DNA of 64,000 nt, taken from a virus. A model generated the notes under the pieces. It searched no databases. It was not told the origin of the DNA and worked only from the letters and a program-made list of their open reading frames with translations. Location of the stretch: positions 1 through 64,000 of the IMG/VR virus record IMGVR_UViG_3300005965_000004, one strand, 5' to 3'. Below, in pieces: positions 52,585 through 61,487 of this stretch; position 1 is the stretch's first letter, and every line of letters begins with the position of its first letter. Made by a program: the position numbers and the translations under genes.

Positions 52585-53625
52585 TCAAATATCTCCTTTA
52601 ACTTCATTGTAGAGGTCAATCAACGTGTCATAAATTTCCTCTTTATTTCCAATATCAAGACTATCTATATATTCTCTCATCAAGTCAACCATCGAACCGA
52701 TATTGTAGTTTTCTAAATCTATCACTCCGTTTAGTTCAGAGTTGTTATCAACAAAAATGTTTGGAGTCATTGCCGGACAATGTTCTTCTATCTTCTTAAC
52801 ATATTTATCAATTTCTTTTTCATTGTATGTTTCATCATATGATATGTGAATATCAACAATGTTATTGTGAACTTTCTTTTTAGAGAACTTCTCTGGAAAC
52901 TTTAACTTTATGTACTTTAATGAGACTTCATTGTCAACGAACTTATGTTCCATTTTGGATAAGTCAAGAATAGTAAAACCTCTATTCTCATCAATGTCAT
53001 TTCTAGTAAGTTGGTAAGGTGATCCTATATAAACAATATCACTACCATAAAGAGTTTGAGAATTTCTTATATGAAAATGCCCTGTGAAAACCTTTTGACA
53101 TTTTCCGAAAAGCTTACTATGTAAACCATCATCGCTTCTCTTGAATTTATTAAAGTGAAATCCCTTGATATTGAAGTGTCCAAAACATACATCGCATTTT
53201 CTTTTGCTAAACTCCCTGACGAACTTAACATTGTCAACGATCCAAGGAACCATAACTATGTTCTTGTTATCAATCTCTATGCTTGTAATTTTCTCTATGA
53301 GCGTAACATTGTTAAATTCGTCAAGAAACTTAAGGGAGTTGACCTCGACAGAACTATTGAAATAACAATCATGATTACCGACTAGAACGTAAACTTTGAA
53401 ATCTGAAAAATGATTTTTGAAAACTTCATAAACAGCATTCATAACTTTGGTATTCGTACTGCTCCTATTATCAAAAACATCACCTAAAACAAACAGATAT
53501 TCTATACCATTATCTTTAAGATAAGGTACTAACTGTTCTGTAATAAACCTTGTCTGACTATTTAGAAACACTTCAGAATTTTTACGAACTCCAAAGTGTA
53601 AATCGCTAACTAAGCATACACGCAT
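52585..53625 (-). CDS. 47: recombination nuclease (T4 gp47, Mre11/SbcD family)
   Basis: VCLVSDLHFGVRKNSEVF, FVLGDVFDNRSSTNTKV, VLVGNHDCYFNSS, CFGHFNIKGFHFNK and VFTGHFHIRNSQTLYGSD are the five phosphoesterase motifs. With gp46 it processes DNA ends for recombination-dependent replication. Confidence 0.95.
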   Translation of the reverse strand: MRVCLVSDLHFGVRKNSEVFLNSQTRFITEQLVPYLKDNGIEYLFVLGDVFDNRSSTNTKVMNAVYEVFKNHFSDFKVYVLVGNHDCYFNSSVEVNSLKFLDEFNNVTLIEKITSIEIDNKNIVMVPWIVDNVKFVREFSKRKCDVCFGHFNIKGFHFNKFKRSDDGLHSKLFGKCQKVFTGHFHIRNSQTLYGSDIVYIGSPYQLTRNDIDENRGFTILDLSKMEHKFVDNEVSLKYIKLKFPEKFSKKKVHNNIVDIHISYDETYNEKEIDKYVKKIEEHCPAMTPNIFVDNNSELNGVIDLENYNIGSMVDLMREYIDSLDIGNKEEIYDTLIDLYNEVKGDI

Positions 53626-53647
53626 ATTGCCTCCAATTTTTTCAACC

Positions 53648-54013
53648 TTAAATCAAGTTGTCAGCGGTGTCGGCATTATCAATATATTCTATACTCGTAA
53701 ATATGTCATCTCTCCTGTTGTAATCATTTATATTCTGTAGAAAAGCATTTCTTGCGATCATAGTGAAGTACGCAAATGGATTCTTTCTTTCAAGATTGAA
53801 TTTGTCAACATACCTACACATGTAGTAGACTGCGTCTGATACCATCTCATCTTTTCTGTCTTGAGTGTAGTTGATAAAATTAGCTCTATTTAGTAAATTT
53901 TGAGCAATTAAAAGAAAACAATTACCAATCTTCTCATAAGTCCTTTTTGATTTATTTTCTCTGTATTCCTTTAACAAAGAATAAAATTCTTTGTTATTTA
54001 CATATTCAGCCAT
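53648..54013 (-). CDS. 55: late sigma factor (T4 gp55)
   Basis: AEYVNNKEFYSLLKEYRENK, QDRKDEMVSDAVYYMCRYVD, and KNPFAYFTMIARNAFLQNIN resemble the sigma region 2 of gp55, which recognises the TATAAATA late promoter. ATG 54013 follows AAGGGGG. 121 residues, shorter than T4 gp55 (185). It explains the late boxes listed here. Confidence 0.85.
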   Translation of the reverse strand: MAEYVNNKEFYSLLKEYRENKSKRTYEKIGNCFLLIAQNLLNRANFINYTQDRKDEMVSDAVYYMCRYVDKFNLERKNPFAYFTMIARNAFLQNINDYNRRDDIFTSIEYIDNADTADNLI

Positions 54014-54014
54014 T

Positions 54015-55790
54015 TTAATCCCCCTTAATTTTAACAACCTCGGAGAAGTTGTTATTGTTCTTTTTAATACTAATACAATTCTTGAACTGAGAATTGTAAT
54101 CCTGTTGTAATCTATGAGATATGATGTAAATGCTCAGGTCATTTGAGTCATAAGTCATATTTTTTAGACTTCCCACTAACTTTTCTAATCCATTCTCGTC
54201 TATAGCACTGTCAAGAAGTTCATCTATAATCAGTAAATTACAATTCCAATTTGATATGGTTTTTGTTATGCTTATGAACGAAAGTAAAATTGACATATCG
54301 ATTCTCTTCTTTTCACCCTCAGAATAAGAATAGTATGAAATCTCATTGTTGAGATTGTCAAGATTTGTTATTTTTTCGTTCATCAACTCATCAAATTGAA
54401 GCACAACAGGAAGTTCAAACATCTTAATGTACTCGTTTATTTTACTGTTGAGAATTGGTATAAGCTTCTTGAAGAAGTAAGCCTTTATACCACTTTCAGA
54501 AAGAATATTTTGAACAATATCATTATTCTTCAAGTCCTTCTTTATCTTTTTAGTTTCACTCCAAAGAACTCTATACTCCTGTTTTTTCTCTTCAAACTCA
54601 TCCTTTATGCTACTCAAATTAAAGTCAATTTCTCTATTGAGAATTTCATTTCTTCTGGCTTCTGAAGAAGCTAGTTCTCTATCTATCATTTCAAGTTTGC
54701 TTTGAACATTGTCTCTTTTGAACTGATTATCATTCAGCTCTTTCAAATACCCTTCTTGAGATGATATCTCATCTTCAATGGCTAATCTATCAGATTTTAG
54801 CTTACTTATTTCAGATTTTTTGTCAGAAACAATTTTCTTCAATCTTTTTATTTCTTTGTCTCTATGATCTGGAGTGATCTCTGTTTTACACCAGGGACAT
54901 ACAGTATGCTCGTTCATCGAGGTTATCATTTCTTCCGATGACCTGGACTCGTATTCACTTTCGTTAAGATTTTTAATTACTTTATCTCTTCTGTCTTTCA
55001 GGTCTTTTAGAATATCTTCATCGAATTTAGAGTTCTCTATCGATAAGTTAACTAATTCAATTTCTTCACAAAGCTCTAGCTTTTCTTTGAAAAATCTTCT
55101 AATTCTATCGTCATTTGCTCTTAAATCGTTGTCTTTATTCGTTTGGAAATTATTCTGAGCTTCTGTCAACTCGACGACTCTCTTTCTAAGAGATTTTAAA
55201 TGTTGCTCAAGTAAAGCAATAACTCTATCATTGGCTTCATTCTTTGCTTTTATATCAGCATTTTTCTTCTTGAGAACTTTAAGCATCTGTCCAAATACGA
55301 CGATGTTAAAAATCTGCTCAACTATATCTCTCTTTTCCCAAAGCTGTAAAGAAAGGAATGGTTTGTTGTAGTTGACTGCGAGGGAAATAACCTGCTTGAA
55401 CATTTGATAGTTTATTCCAATGATTTTGTCAATTTCTTCTTGGTTCAGTCTCTTGGATGAAAGAAGTTCTAATTTTTCTCCATTCTTTAAGATTTCTATT
55501 TTGTCAGGATTTAAGCTTCTTGTTATCACGTAATTGTCTCTTTCATCAACCATGAATTCACATGTAACTTTTAGGTTCTTTTTGTTCTTTCGATTGACAA
55601 GCTCTTTTATTTTAATTTTTCTGTATGGTTGACCGAATAGACAAAACGAAAGAGAATCGAGAATGGCTGATTTACCAGAACCATTCTTTCCAGAAATGAG
55701 ATTGACTCCATGGTCAAAGCTGACAGTTGTTGGAGTCGCACCGAAAGAGAGTATATTTTGAAATGTCAATTTATTAAACTTAACTACCAT
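54015..55790 (-). CDS. 46: recombination ATPase (T4 gp46, Rad50/SbcC family)
   Basis: Walker A is VNLISGKNGSGKSAILDSL, the zinc hook CPWC is at about 298, the ABC signature is YSYSEGEKKRIDMSILLSF, Walker B LLIIDELLDSAIDENG. Long coiled coils flank the hook. 591 residues. Partner of gp47. Promoter at 55835. Confidence 0.95.
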   Translation of the reverse strand: MVVKFNKLTFQNILSFGATPTTVSFDHGVNLISGKNGSGKSAILDSLSFCLFGQPYRKIKIKELVNRKNKKNLKVTCEFMVDERDNYVITRSLNPDKIEILKNGEKLELLSSKRLNQEEIDKIIGINYQMFKQVISLAVNYNKPFLSLQLWEKRDIVEQIFNIVVFGQMLKVLKKKNADIKAKNEANDRVIALLEQHLKSLRKRVVELTEAQNNFQTNKDNDLRANDDRIRRFFKEKLELCEEIELVNLSIENSKFDEDILKDLKDRRDKVIKNLNESEYESRSSEEMITSMNEHTVCPWCKTEITPDHRDKEIKRLKKIVSDKKSEISKLKSDRLAIEDEISSQEGYLKELNDNQFKRDNVQSKLEMIDRELASSEARRNEILNREIDFNLSSIKDEFEEKKQEYRVLWSETKKIKKDLKNNDIVQNILSESGIKAYFFKKLIPILNSKINEYIKMFELPVVLQFDELMNEKITNLDNLNNEISYYSYSEGEKKRIDMSILLSFISITKTISNWNCNLLIIDELLDSAIDENGLEKLVGSLKNMTYDSNDLSIYIISHRLQQDYNSQFKNCISIKKNNNNFSEVVKIKGD

Positions 55791-55834
55791 CTAATCTCCC
55801 AATGTTAATAAAGCCGTTTACAAATTCCAATTAG

Positions 55835-55863
55835 ATTGTAACATGTTACTCTTGAAATGTCAA
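55835..55863 (-). promoter_or_regulatory. sigma70-like promoter of gene 46
   Basis: TTGACA (55863-55858), 17-bp spacer ending ATGT, TACAAT (55840-55835). Confidence 0.65.
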
Positions 55864-55918
55864 CCATTTTCTAAAGTATTTTTTATAGCCTTAACCATTT
55901 TAATAAAAATAGGTTATA

Positions 55919-55926
55919 TATAAATA
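55919..55926 (+). promoter_or_regulatory. T4-type late promoter box TATAAATA (rightward)
   Basis: Exact box within an AT tract just before the tandem repeats. It is the only promoter-like element found on the rightward side of the junction, so it may serve uvsY and uvsW, though some 270 bases upstream. Confidence 0.4.
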
Positions 55927-55939
55927 TATATATATACTA

Positions 55940-56126
55940 GGTCTTTAAAGGACCTAGTACTAGGCCCTAGAGGGACCTAGGCCCAGGCCCTAAAGGGACC
56001 TAGGCCTAGAATAACCCTAAAGGACCTAGGCCTAGAATAACCCTAAAGGACCTAGGCCTAGAATAACCCTAAAGGACCTAGGCCTAGAATAACCCTAAAG
56101 GACCTAGGCCTAGAATAACCCTAAAG
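55940..56126. repeat. 26-bp tandem repeats rich in CCTAGG at the divergent junction
   Basis: CCCTAAAG recurs at 55988, 56015, 56041, 56067, 56093 and 56119; the last four spacings are exactly 26 bases, with a unit reading CCCTAAAGGACCTAGGCCTAGAATAA in pieces. Each unit contains the palindromes CCTAGG and CTAGGCCTAG. A few diverged units precede them (55940-55990). No ORF. It separates leftward recombination genes from rightward uvsY. Confidence 0.85.
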
Positions 56127-56138
56127 GGCTCTGAAAGC

Positions 56139-56154
56139 AAACCGCTTCGCGGTT
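56139..56154 (+). promoter_or_regulatory. UUCG-type hairpin in the uvsY leader
   Basis: AACCGC-TTC-GCGGTT, a six-pair hairpin about 35 bases before the start of uvsY. It probably stabilises or controls the leader. Confidence 0.4.
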
Positions 56155-56187
56155 CGTTTATGTTTACTCAAGATAAAGGAGTTTATT

Positions 56188-56595
56188 ATGAAGAATGAAG
56201 ATTTTCAGAAGTTGAAAAATTTTGTTGAAAAGGAACTGAAAATTGAAGAAAGCAATGTAATGGAAAAATCAATCCAACTTTCAAATCTCTACACAAAATT
56301 TTTACAAATTTACACTAGAGAATTAAAAAATTTAAAATCAAAACATCATGAAAAAGCTAAAACTTATGGGGAACTTTATCACCATTATAAATTTAAATTC
56401 GATTATCAATTAGACACAAAGGCAGAAGTAGAAGCTTACATAAGAGCAGATGACAAATATTATCAAATCGCATTGGAATATTCCAATCTTGAGGTACAAG
56501 TTAAGTATTTGGAGCAAATCCTGGAACAGATAAATAATCTTGGTTTTAGAATAAAAAATTACATTGACTTGAAGAAAATCTCACTTGGATATTAA
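56188..56595 (+). CDS. uvsY: recombination mediator (T4 UvsY-like)
   Basis: A 135-residue, helical, lysine-rich protein (LKNFVEKELKIEESNVMEKS, YTRELKNLKSKHHEKAKTYG, YHHYKFKFDYQLDTKAEVEA). T4 UvsY has 137 residues and is encoded next to uvsW, as here. AAGGAG precedes the start. UvsY loads UvsX on gp32-covered DNA. Confidence 0.75.
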   Translation: MKNEDFQKLKNFVEKELKIEESNVMEKSIQLSNLYTKFLQIYTRELKNLKSKHHEKAKTYGELYHHYKFKFDYQLDTKAEVEAYIRADDKYYQIALEYSNLEVQVKYLEQILEQINNLGFRIKNYIDLKKISLGY

Positions 56596-56606
56596 GGAAT
56601 TTCTAA

Positions 56607-58289
56607 ATGAATAATATACTTGAAGTTGAAAAGTTGAACGAAGTATATGTACAAATAAGAAATTTGGATAAAGGCTCTGCTTTAGAACTAAAAGAATTTC
56701 TGTCGTGCTACATAGATAATTATTGGTTTCATCCTTTAGTAAGATCAAAGCAATGGGATGGGCGTGTTTCATTTTTCAATTGGAATGAGCAGACAATACC
56801 AATAGGACTTCTTCCACAATTTGTAAAGTTTTGTAGAAAATTCGACTATGAATACAAGCTCAACTTCAGTAAAGAAGAAATTGTAAATGACATTTCAGAA
56901 GATGATTTTGAAGAGTTTTACGAAGCAATTTTCAAAGAATCGTCATTCTCACCAAGAGACTATCAGGATGATTGTATCAAAAAAGCACTAAGAATAAAAA
57001 GAGGAGTCATAGAGTCTCCTACAGGTTCGGGCAAGTCTCTAATTATTTACTCAATGATAAGATTTATAATGGGAACATCAGAAGGTAAAATATTACTGAT
57101 AGTTCCAAATATATCTCTTGTAAATCAGATGTTCAATGACTTCAAAGAATATGGATGGAACCAAGTAGAAACTTACTGTTCACTGGTTTTTCATAAGAGT
57201 AAAAAAATCAACTGGGATTGTCCTATAATAATTTCAACATGGCAATCCATTTATAAAAAAGGATCAAGCTTTTTTGATAAATTTGGTTCTGTCATAGTCG
57301 ATGAATGTTTACACCCATCAACAATAATAACAATGTCGGATGGTAGTAAAAAAAGAATTGATGAAATTAAAGTTGGTGAAAAAATTTTAAGTTATAACTT
57401 AGATAAAAAAATATTAGAAACTGATGAAGTTATTAAAGTTTATGAAAATTTACAAAAATCTTCACAAGAAGAAATGCATGAATTAGAATTTGATAATGGT
57501 ATTAAAATTCAAGTAACAGGTAATCATAAAATTTTAACAAAAAATAGAGGGTATATTAGAGCTGATGAAATTAATGAAAAAGATGATGTAATTTTTATTG
57601 ACAATATTGAAAAAATTATAAATAGTAATATAGAAAACAAAATTAAAAATTATATGAAATTAGTAAAAAGAAATTTAATTGAAAAAAGTGAAAAGGTTTT
57701 TAATCTTCATGTTAAAAATAATAATAATTATTTTGCCAATGGTATATGTGTTTCAAATTGTCATGGAGCTAAGTCAAATTCCATAAGAACATGTTTAGAA
57801 AAGTGTGTGAATGCCGATTACAGAATAGGATTGACAGGTACAATGCCAGATCAGAAGCTTGACAGTTTCACAATTTTTGGATATTTGGGTCCTAAAATTT
57901 TCGAAATGAAAAGCTCCGAACTCATTGAGAAAGGAATTCTATCCAAGATAAAGATCGCTAATATTGTCATAAAATATCCTAAGGATATCATTGACAGATA
58001 TTGGCGCGACTCAGACGATGGTAACATAAAACAAAATGACTACAATGAAGAGTTGAACGACATTTACGAATTTGAGGAAAGAAATAAAGTATTCAACTAC
58101 ATCATAGATAAGCTTGACAAATCACAAAATATATTGATACTTTGTCATAAAATAAGTCATTTGAAAGATATCAAGAAGTATCTTGAGGATAACTTTCCAT
58201 CGTATGATATTCATGAGATATATGGAAAAACAGCGGCAGATGAGAGAGAAAGAATAAGACAATTATTGGACGAAAGTAAAATCAAAATA
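56607..58289 (+). CDS. uvsW: DNA/RNA helicase UvsW, N-terminal part with mini-intein
   Basis: SPRDYQDDCIKKALRIKRGV IESPTGSGKS is motif I region, VIVDE-C...CHGAKS is motif II (DECH) split by an intein, and YRIGLTGTMPD is motif III; FNYIIDKLDKSQNILILCHK and IYGKTAADERERIRQLL follow toward motif V. After KIKIF at about 58290 the protein leaves the family and runs 45 residues to a stop at 58434-58436. The C-terminal part with motif VI is separate at 58517. Confidence 0.85.
57306..57758 (+). other. mini-intein in the DECH box of UvsW
   Basis: 151 codons from a Cys start (CLHPSTIITMSDGSKKRIDE, then IKVGEKILSYN) through block B (GNHKILTKNRGYIRADEI) to the end (VFNLHVKNNNNYFANGICVS-N) before Cys+1. 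There is no LAGLIDADG or HNH domain. Splicing would restore VDECHGAKS. The penultimate residue is Ser rather than His. Confidence 0.9.
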
Positions 58290-58516
58290 TTTTTAGACGA
58301 AGATTCATATATTGTTGTCAATAAAAAAGATAAAGTTAAACTTACAAACGGTCAAATTAAAACTGGAGCAAATATTAACATAAATGATGATATTGATGAT
58401 AATTGGATAAAAAGCAAAAAAGTTTTCAAGAAATAAGGAAAAAATTATGAAGCCAAAAAAAATAGAGGAAATTAAAAGTCCCGGCCATATATTGGTCGGG
58501 ACTTATTAGCTAAGCT
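58290..58516 (+). other. insertion in UvsW motif V region
   Basis: About 225 bases separate KIKIF from the point where the helicase resumes (STGINIKRLHHVIF). The first 48 codons are open (DEDSYIVVNKKDKVKLTNGQ, INDDIDDNW) and resemble a Hint-like start; they end at 58436. Then come a basic stretch and a 12-bp hairpin (58476-58504, AAGTCCCGGCCA/TGGTCGGGACTT). It is neither a recognisable group I intron nor a complete intein. Confidence 0.6.
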
Positions 58517-58807
58517 ACGTTAAGTACTGGTATAAATATTAAAAGACTACATCATGTCATTTTTGCGTCAAGTTATAGGTCTAAAATAAAAATTCTCCAA
58601 AGTATAGGTCGTGGTCTTAGAAAACATGAGACAAAAAGCAGGCTTATTGTTTGGGATATCGTAGATGACCTTACTTGGATAAATGTTTGGGGTGATAAGG
58701 AAGTTAAACATATCAACCATGTTTATAAACATTGGTATGATAGACTTCAGTATTATAAAAATCAAGGATTTGAGTTTTTGACCAAAAGAATAAATATATG
58801 TGATTAG
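58517..58807 (+). CDS. uvsW: UvsW C-terminal part (motif VI)
   Basis: In a frame different from the N-terminal part the sequence reads TLSTGINIKRLHHVIFASSY, then KIKILQSIGRGLRKHETKSR and LIVWDIVDDLTWINVW, which is motif V end, motif VI and the C-terminus of UvsW. There is no start codon with a ribosome binding site, and a TAA lies just upstream, so expression depends on removal of the insertion or on reinitiation. Confidence 0.75.
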   Translation, partial: TLSTGINIKRLHHVIFASSYRSKIKILQSIGRGLRKHETKSRLIVWDIVDDLTWINVWGDKEVKHINHVYKHWYDRLQYYKNQGFEFLTKRINICD

Positions 58808-59300
58808 GCATACAGGATCAGATTTTAAGAAACAATTTGTTTTTGAGGCAATGTCAGGAGAAGAGAAATTTAGAGATGTTAGAGGAAAGGCAAATTTCAT
58901 GTTAGCCGCTCCTTATGATGGAAGTTTTATAAACTTCAAGAATATGAGAAAAGTTAATCTTGACAAAATAGTTCCTCAAATAAAGTTATATGTATCATTT
59001 AAGTCCGCTGGTTCACTACCTTGGTCTGTTATAAGAGCGGAACAGCCTATATTTGCTGATTCTGTTGAGTATGGAAGTACATTGAGGTACTTTGAGGAAA
59101 AGGCTGAAGAAATAGGTATAGACCATAAAACATTGAATGAGGGTATTATTGGTGAAGGATTATTAGATTGGTTCAAAAAGATATTTAATATCATTAAGGA
59201 CGCTATTAAGAAGGGTATTGAATATATTATGAAGTTATTCGCAATTGAACCAGAAATAGAAAATCTAAACCAGGATAATATAAATTTTCTTGAAGCTTAA
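58800..59300 (+). CDS. hypothetical protein, probably 5'-truncated, 166 aa
   Basis: The frame has GTG 58800 as a doubtful start. SDFKKQFVFEAMSGEEKFRD at the N-terminus looks like the middle of a larger phage protein family, and EGLLDWFKKIFNIIKDAIKK, GIEYIMKLF forms an amphipathic C-terminus. The gene may have lost its 5' part in the rearrangement behind uvsW. Function unknown. Confidence 0.45.
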   Translation: MIRHTGSDFKKQFVFEAMSGEEKFRDVRGKANFMLAAPYDGSFINFKNMRKVNLDKIVPQIKLYVSFKSAGSLPWSVIRAEQPIFADSVEYGSTLRYFEEKAEEIGIDHKTLNEGIIGEGLLDWFKKIFNIIKDAIKKGIEYIMKLFAIEPEIENLNQDNINFLEA

Positions 59301-59309
59301 GGAACAACA

Positions 59310-59930
59310 ATGAATTTTGAGGAATATTATTTGAGAGAAGATTTAGAAGAACCGGAAGACTCTGTTGAAGAGCCAGAGGACGACTATGGATTGGACTTTG
59401 TGGATGATGAAAAGTTTACAACGGATGAAATAGAAGTTGAAGAAATTCCAGACTTGTCAGACCCAATACTAAATGCTGATGAATTCATGAAATCTAATTC
59501 AGAAGTAATGAGTCATTACGCAAAAGGTAAGGGCTTCGAAGTTATTGATAATCAAGATTTGTATGAAGTTGTTAAGACCGTCAAGGATATGACAGACAAA
59601 CATCTTTACTTTAGAGACATGACGTGGAAAGTAAATATAGATCATGGTAAGGCAAAGTTTATATTTAAGATAGGAGATGATGAATCAGCTAATGAGAATG
59701 ATTTCTTTCTTCAAGGAGTCAAGAGATATGTGATTTCCGAACTTTGGAAGAAGTACGGTCCTTTATATGATGTTGACACTGAGTTTTCGAAGGATGTCGA
59801 AGGTAAAGACCTAATGATATTGACTGTGGATAAGAATGAGGAAGAGAGGAGAAAAAGGTTAGAAAAGATTCCTGCCGGTGCTCCCGATAGCGCATCTTTT
59901 ATAACCAAATCATCAGTGTCGAGGATGTAA
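59310..59930 (+). CDS. hypothetical protein with EEPED repeats, 206 aa
   Basis: MNFEEYYLREDLEEPEDSVE EPEDDYG shows the F-E-x-Y-Y start shared with the genes at 7411 and 8626, followed by an acidic repeat also found in the gene at 60688. The rest is a mixed domain ending with GAPDSASFITKSSVSRM. Possibly a virion protein, without direct evidence. Confidence 0.55.
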   Translation: MNFEEYYLREDLEEPEDSVEEPEDDYGLDFVDDEKFTTDEIEVEEIPDLSDPILNADEFMKSNSEVMSHYAKGKGFEVIDNQDLYEVVKTVKDMTDKHLYFRDMTWKVNIDHGKAKFIFKIGDDESANENDFFLQGVKRYVISELWKKYGPLYDVDTEFSKDVEGKDLMILTVDKNEEERRKRLEKIPAGAPDSASFITKSSVSRM

Positions 59931-59947
59931 TTATAAAGGAGGAGAGG

Positions 59948-60688
59948 ATGGTTTTTGACTTCTTCAAAGGCTTTTGGGGATATATGTCCGTGTTGCCATG
60001 GTGGCAAAGTCTTATTATAATCTTTGTAGTAATTTTTACAATAGTTGTTGGAAAATTCTGGAGAGATGTAATTACATGGATAGGTAATAGGATAACAGGA
60101 GACAGGCTAACATTACAATATAGAATGTTCTGGGGGTTGGCTAACGATGCTATAAATATTCAGTTGAAGGATGAAATTAGAAGATCATTTAGAGAGAATG
60201 GATTTGATGAATTGAGTGGATCAGAGTTCTCTCAATATGTCAAGAATCAAAGTAAAGTACTATTATCTAAGCTTAGAAACCACTTTATAAACTTATATCC
60301 TCCCAATAAGATGGGTATAAGAATTTCTATGGAAGAGATTCTTGACTTTATAGATAGAAGTGAATCTGATATAGAGGATATGATTTTTGAAGTTTATATA
60401 GAAGCAAAGAAAATAAAGAAACAAGATATTGAACTAATGATGAGTATTGAAGATAAATTTGGAAAAGAGATTGACTCACTTATCAAGAATAAAAATGAAA
60501 CTATGGATTGTAAGAATTGTCTAATAGTTCTTTTTGGAAAGAGAGAAATAGCAGAAAATAAAATGTCAAAAATAAAAACTTTGAAAGCTCAGATGAATTT
60601 TGCTGAACAAAAGCTTTCGGAAATACATTCTGATTTTCTTTCATTTTTTAGTGAAAGATTGAGTGAAAAGAAAAATAGGAGGAGATAA
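59948..60688 (+). CDS. membrane-associated helical protein, 246 aa
   Basis: AGGAG precedes ATG 59948. One membrane span (LPWWQSLIIIFVVIFTIVVG) near the N-terminus is followed by long helices (SKVLLSKLRNHFINLYPPNK, SDIEDMIFEVYIEAKKIKKQ). The C-terminus is basic. Its stop overlaps the next start by one base. Unknown function. Confidence 0.6.
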   Translation: MVFDFFKGFWGYMSVLPWWQSLIIIFVVIFTIVVGKFWRDVITWIGNRITGDRLTLQYRMFWGLANDAINIQLKDEIRRSFRENGFDELSGSEFSQYVKNQSKVLLSKLRNHFINLYPPNKMGIRISMEEILDFIDRSESDIEDMIFEVYIEAKKIKKQDIELMMSIEDKFGKEIDSLIKNKNETMDCKNCLIVLFGKREIAENKMSKIKTLKAQMNFAEQKLSEIHSDFLSFFSERLSEKKNRRR

Positions 60689-61035
60689 TGGCTAGCAAAG
60701 AAATAAAAGAGACTATCAGAGATTTCGTAAACTTTGATATTGAGAATGATTATTACAAAGATGACGAGAAGGTTGAACTTGCTAAGAAATTCAAAGATAT
60801 TCTTTTTTATGATGATGCTACTGTTCGTCAGTTTTTAAAATCTCTTTTGAGTAATTTTAGAGAAGTTGCAAGAGATTATTCTCTGGTAGCTAAGGAGGGT
60901 GGAGTCATAGAGGAACCGGATGAACCAGAAGATGCTGTTGAAGAGCCAGAGGATTCCATCGAAGAACCATTATCAACTGAGGAGTCATTCAAAAGAATAG
61001 TAAGAAAATCAGCAGCAGACATTCTTTACGAATAA
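60688..61035 (+). CDS. hypothetical protein with EEPED repeats, 115 aa
   Basis: AGGAGG precedes the start. The N-terminal 70 residues are helical (TIRDFVNFDIENDYYKDDEK), then EEPDEPEDAVEEPEDSIEEP, then a short helix. The acidic module matches that of the gene at 59310. Confidence 0.55.
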   Translation: MASKEIKETIRDFVNFDIENDYYKDDEKVELAKKFKDILFYDDATVRQFLKSLLSNFREVARDYSLVAKEGGVIEEPDEPEDAVEEPEDSIEEPLSTEESFKRIVRKSAADILYE

Positions 61036-61048
61036 TGGAAAGATAGAT

Positions 61049-61477
61049 ATGAGTGGATTTTTAGATTATTTAGATGAATTTGACAATAGAAAGGATAGAG
61101 TCGTAAAAGAGGAAAGTAGACAAGTCGAATCAAGTTCAAAAAGAAAGTCTAAAGTTTTGTGTTTGAATGTAGAGGTTCGTTCTCCAGAAGGAGCGGATGT
61201 AGTTATAGAAAAATTACAAAGCTGGGTTTCTGAGAACTTTGGTGAATCTGAAAAACCAAAACCAAAATCCAAGAGACCATATAGGATTCCTCCTAAAAAA
61301 GTAAATAAGAATCCTGTTGTAGAAACAAGATCACATGCTACAAATATTCTGGACGGTCTTCCTGACGAACCTGTTGTCACGGAGCAGAATCAGAGTAGTA
61401 TAAATAATATTGCTCATCAACAGAAACCTCAATTTAATTTGGATTCTGTTAAGGGCCATGCATCGGCACTATTATAA
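61049..61477 (+). CDS. hypothetical basic/proline-rich protein, 142 aa
   Basis: MSGFLDYLDEFDNRKDRVVK opens the protein; a small folded segment (LCLNVEVRSPEGADVVIEKL QSWV) is followed by a lysine/proline linker (SEKPKPKSKRPYRIPPKKV) and a polar C-terminus. No family recognised. Confidence 0.5.
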   Translation: MSGFLDYLDEFDNRKDRVVKEESRQVESSSKRKSKVLCLNVEVRSPEGADVVIEKLQSWVSENFGESEKPKPKSKRPYRIPPKKVNKNPVVETRSHATNILDGLPDEPVVTEQNQSSINNIAHQQKPQFNLDSVKGHASALL

Positions 61478-61487
61478 GGAGAATAAA

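Noticed and set aside
55940-56126. CRISPR array
   Set aside because: The units are directly tandem at 26-bp steps without unique spacers, and no cas genes are present.
58290-58516. Group I or group II intron in uvsW
   Set aside because: No recognisable group I core (such as the GACTA segment) or group II domain V; only one strong hairpin. Kept as an unexplained insertion.
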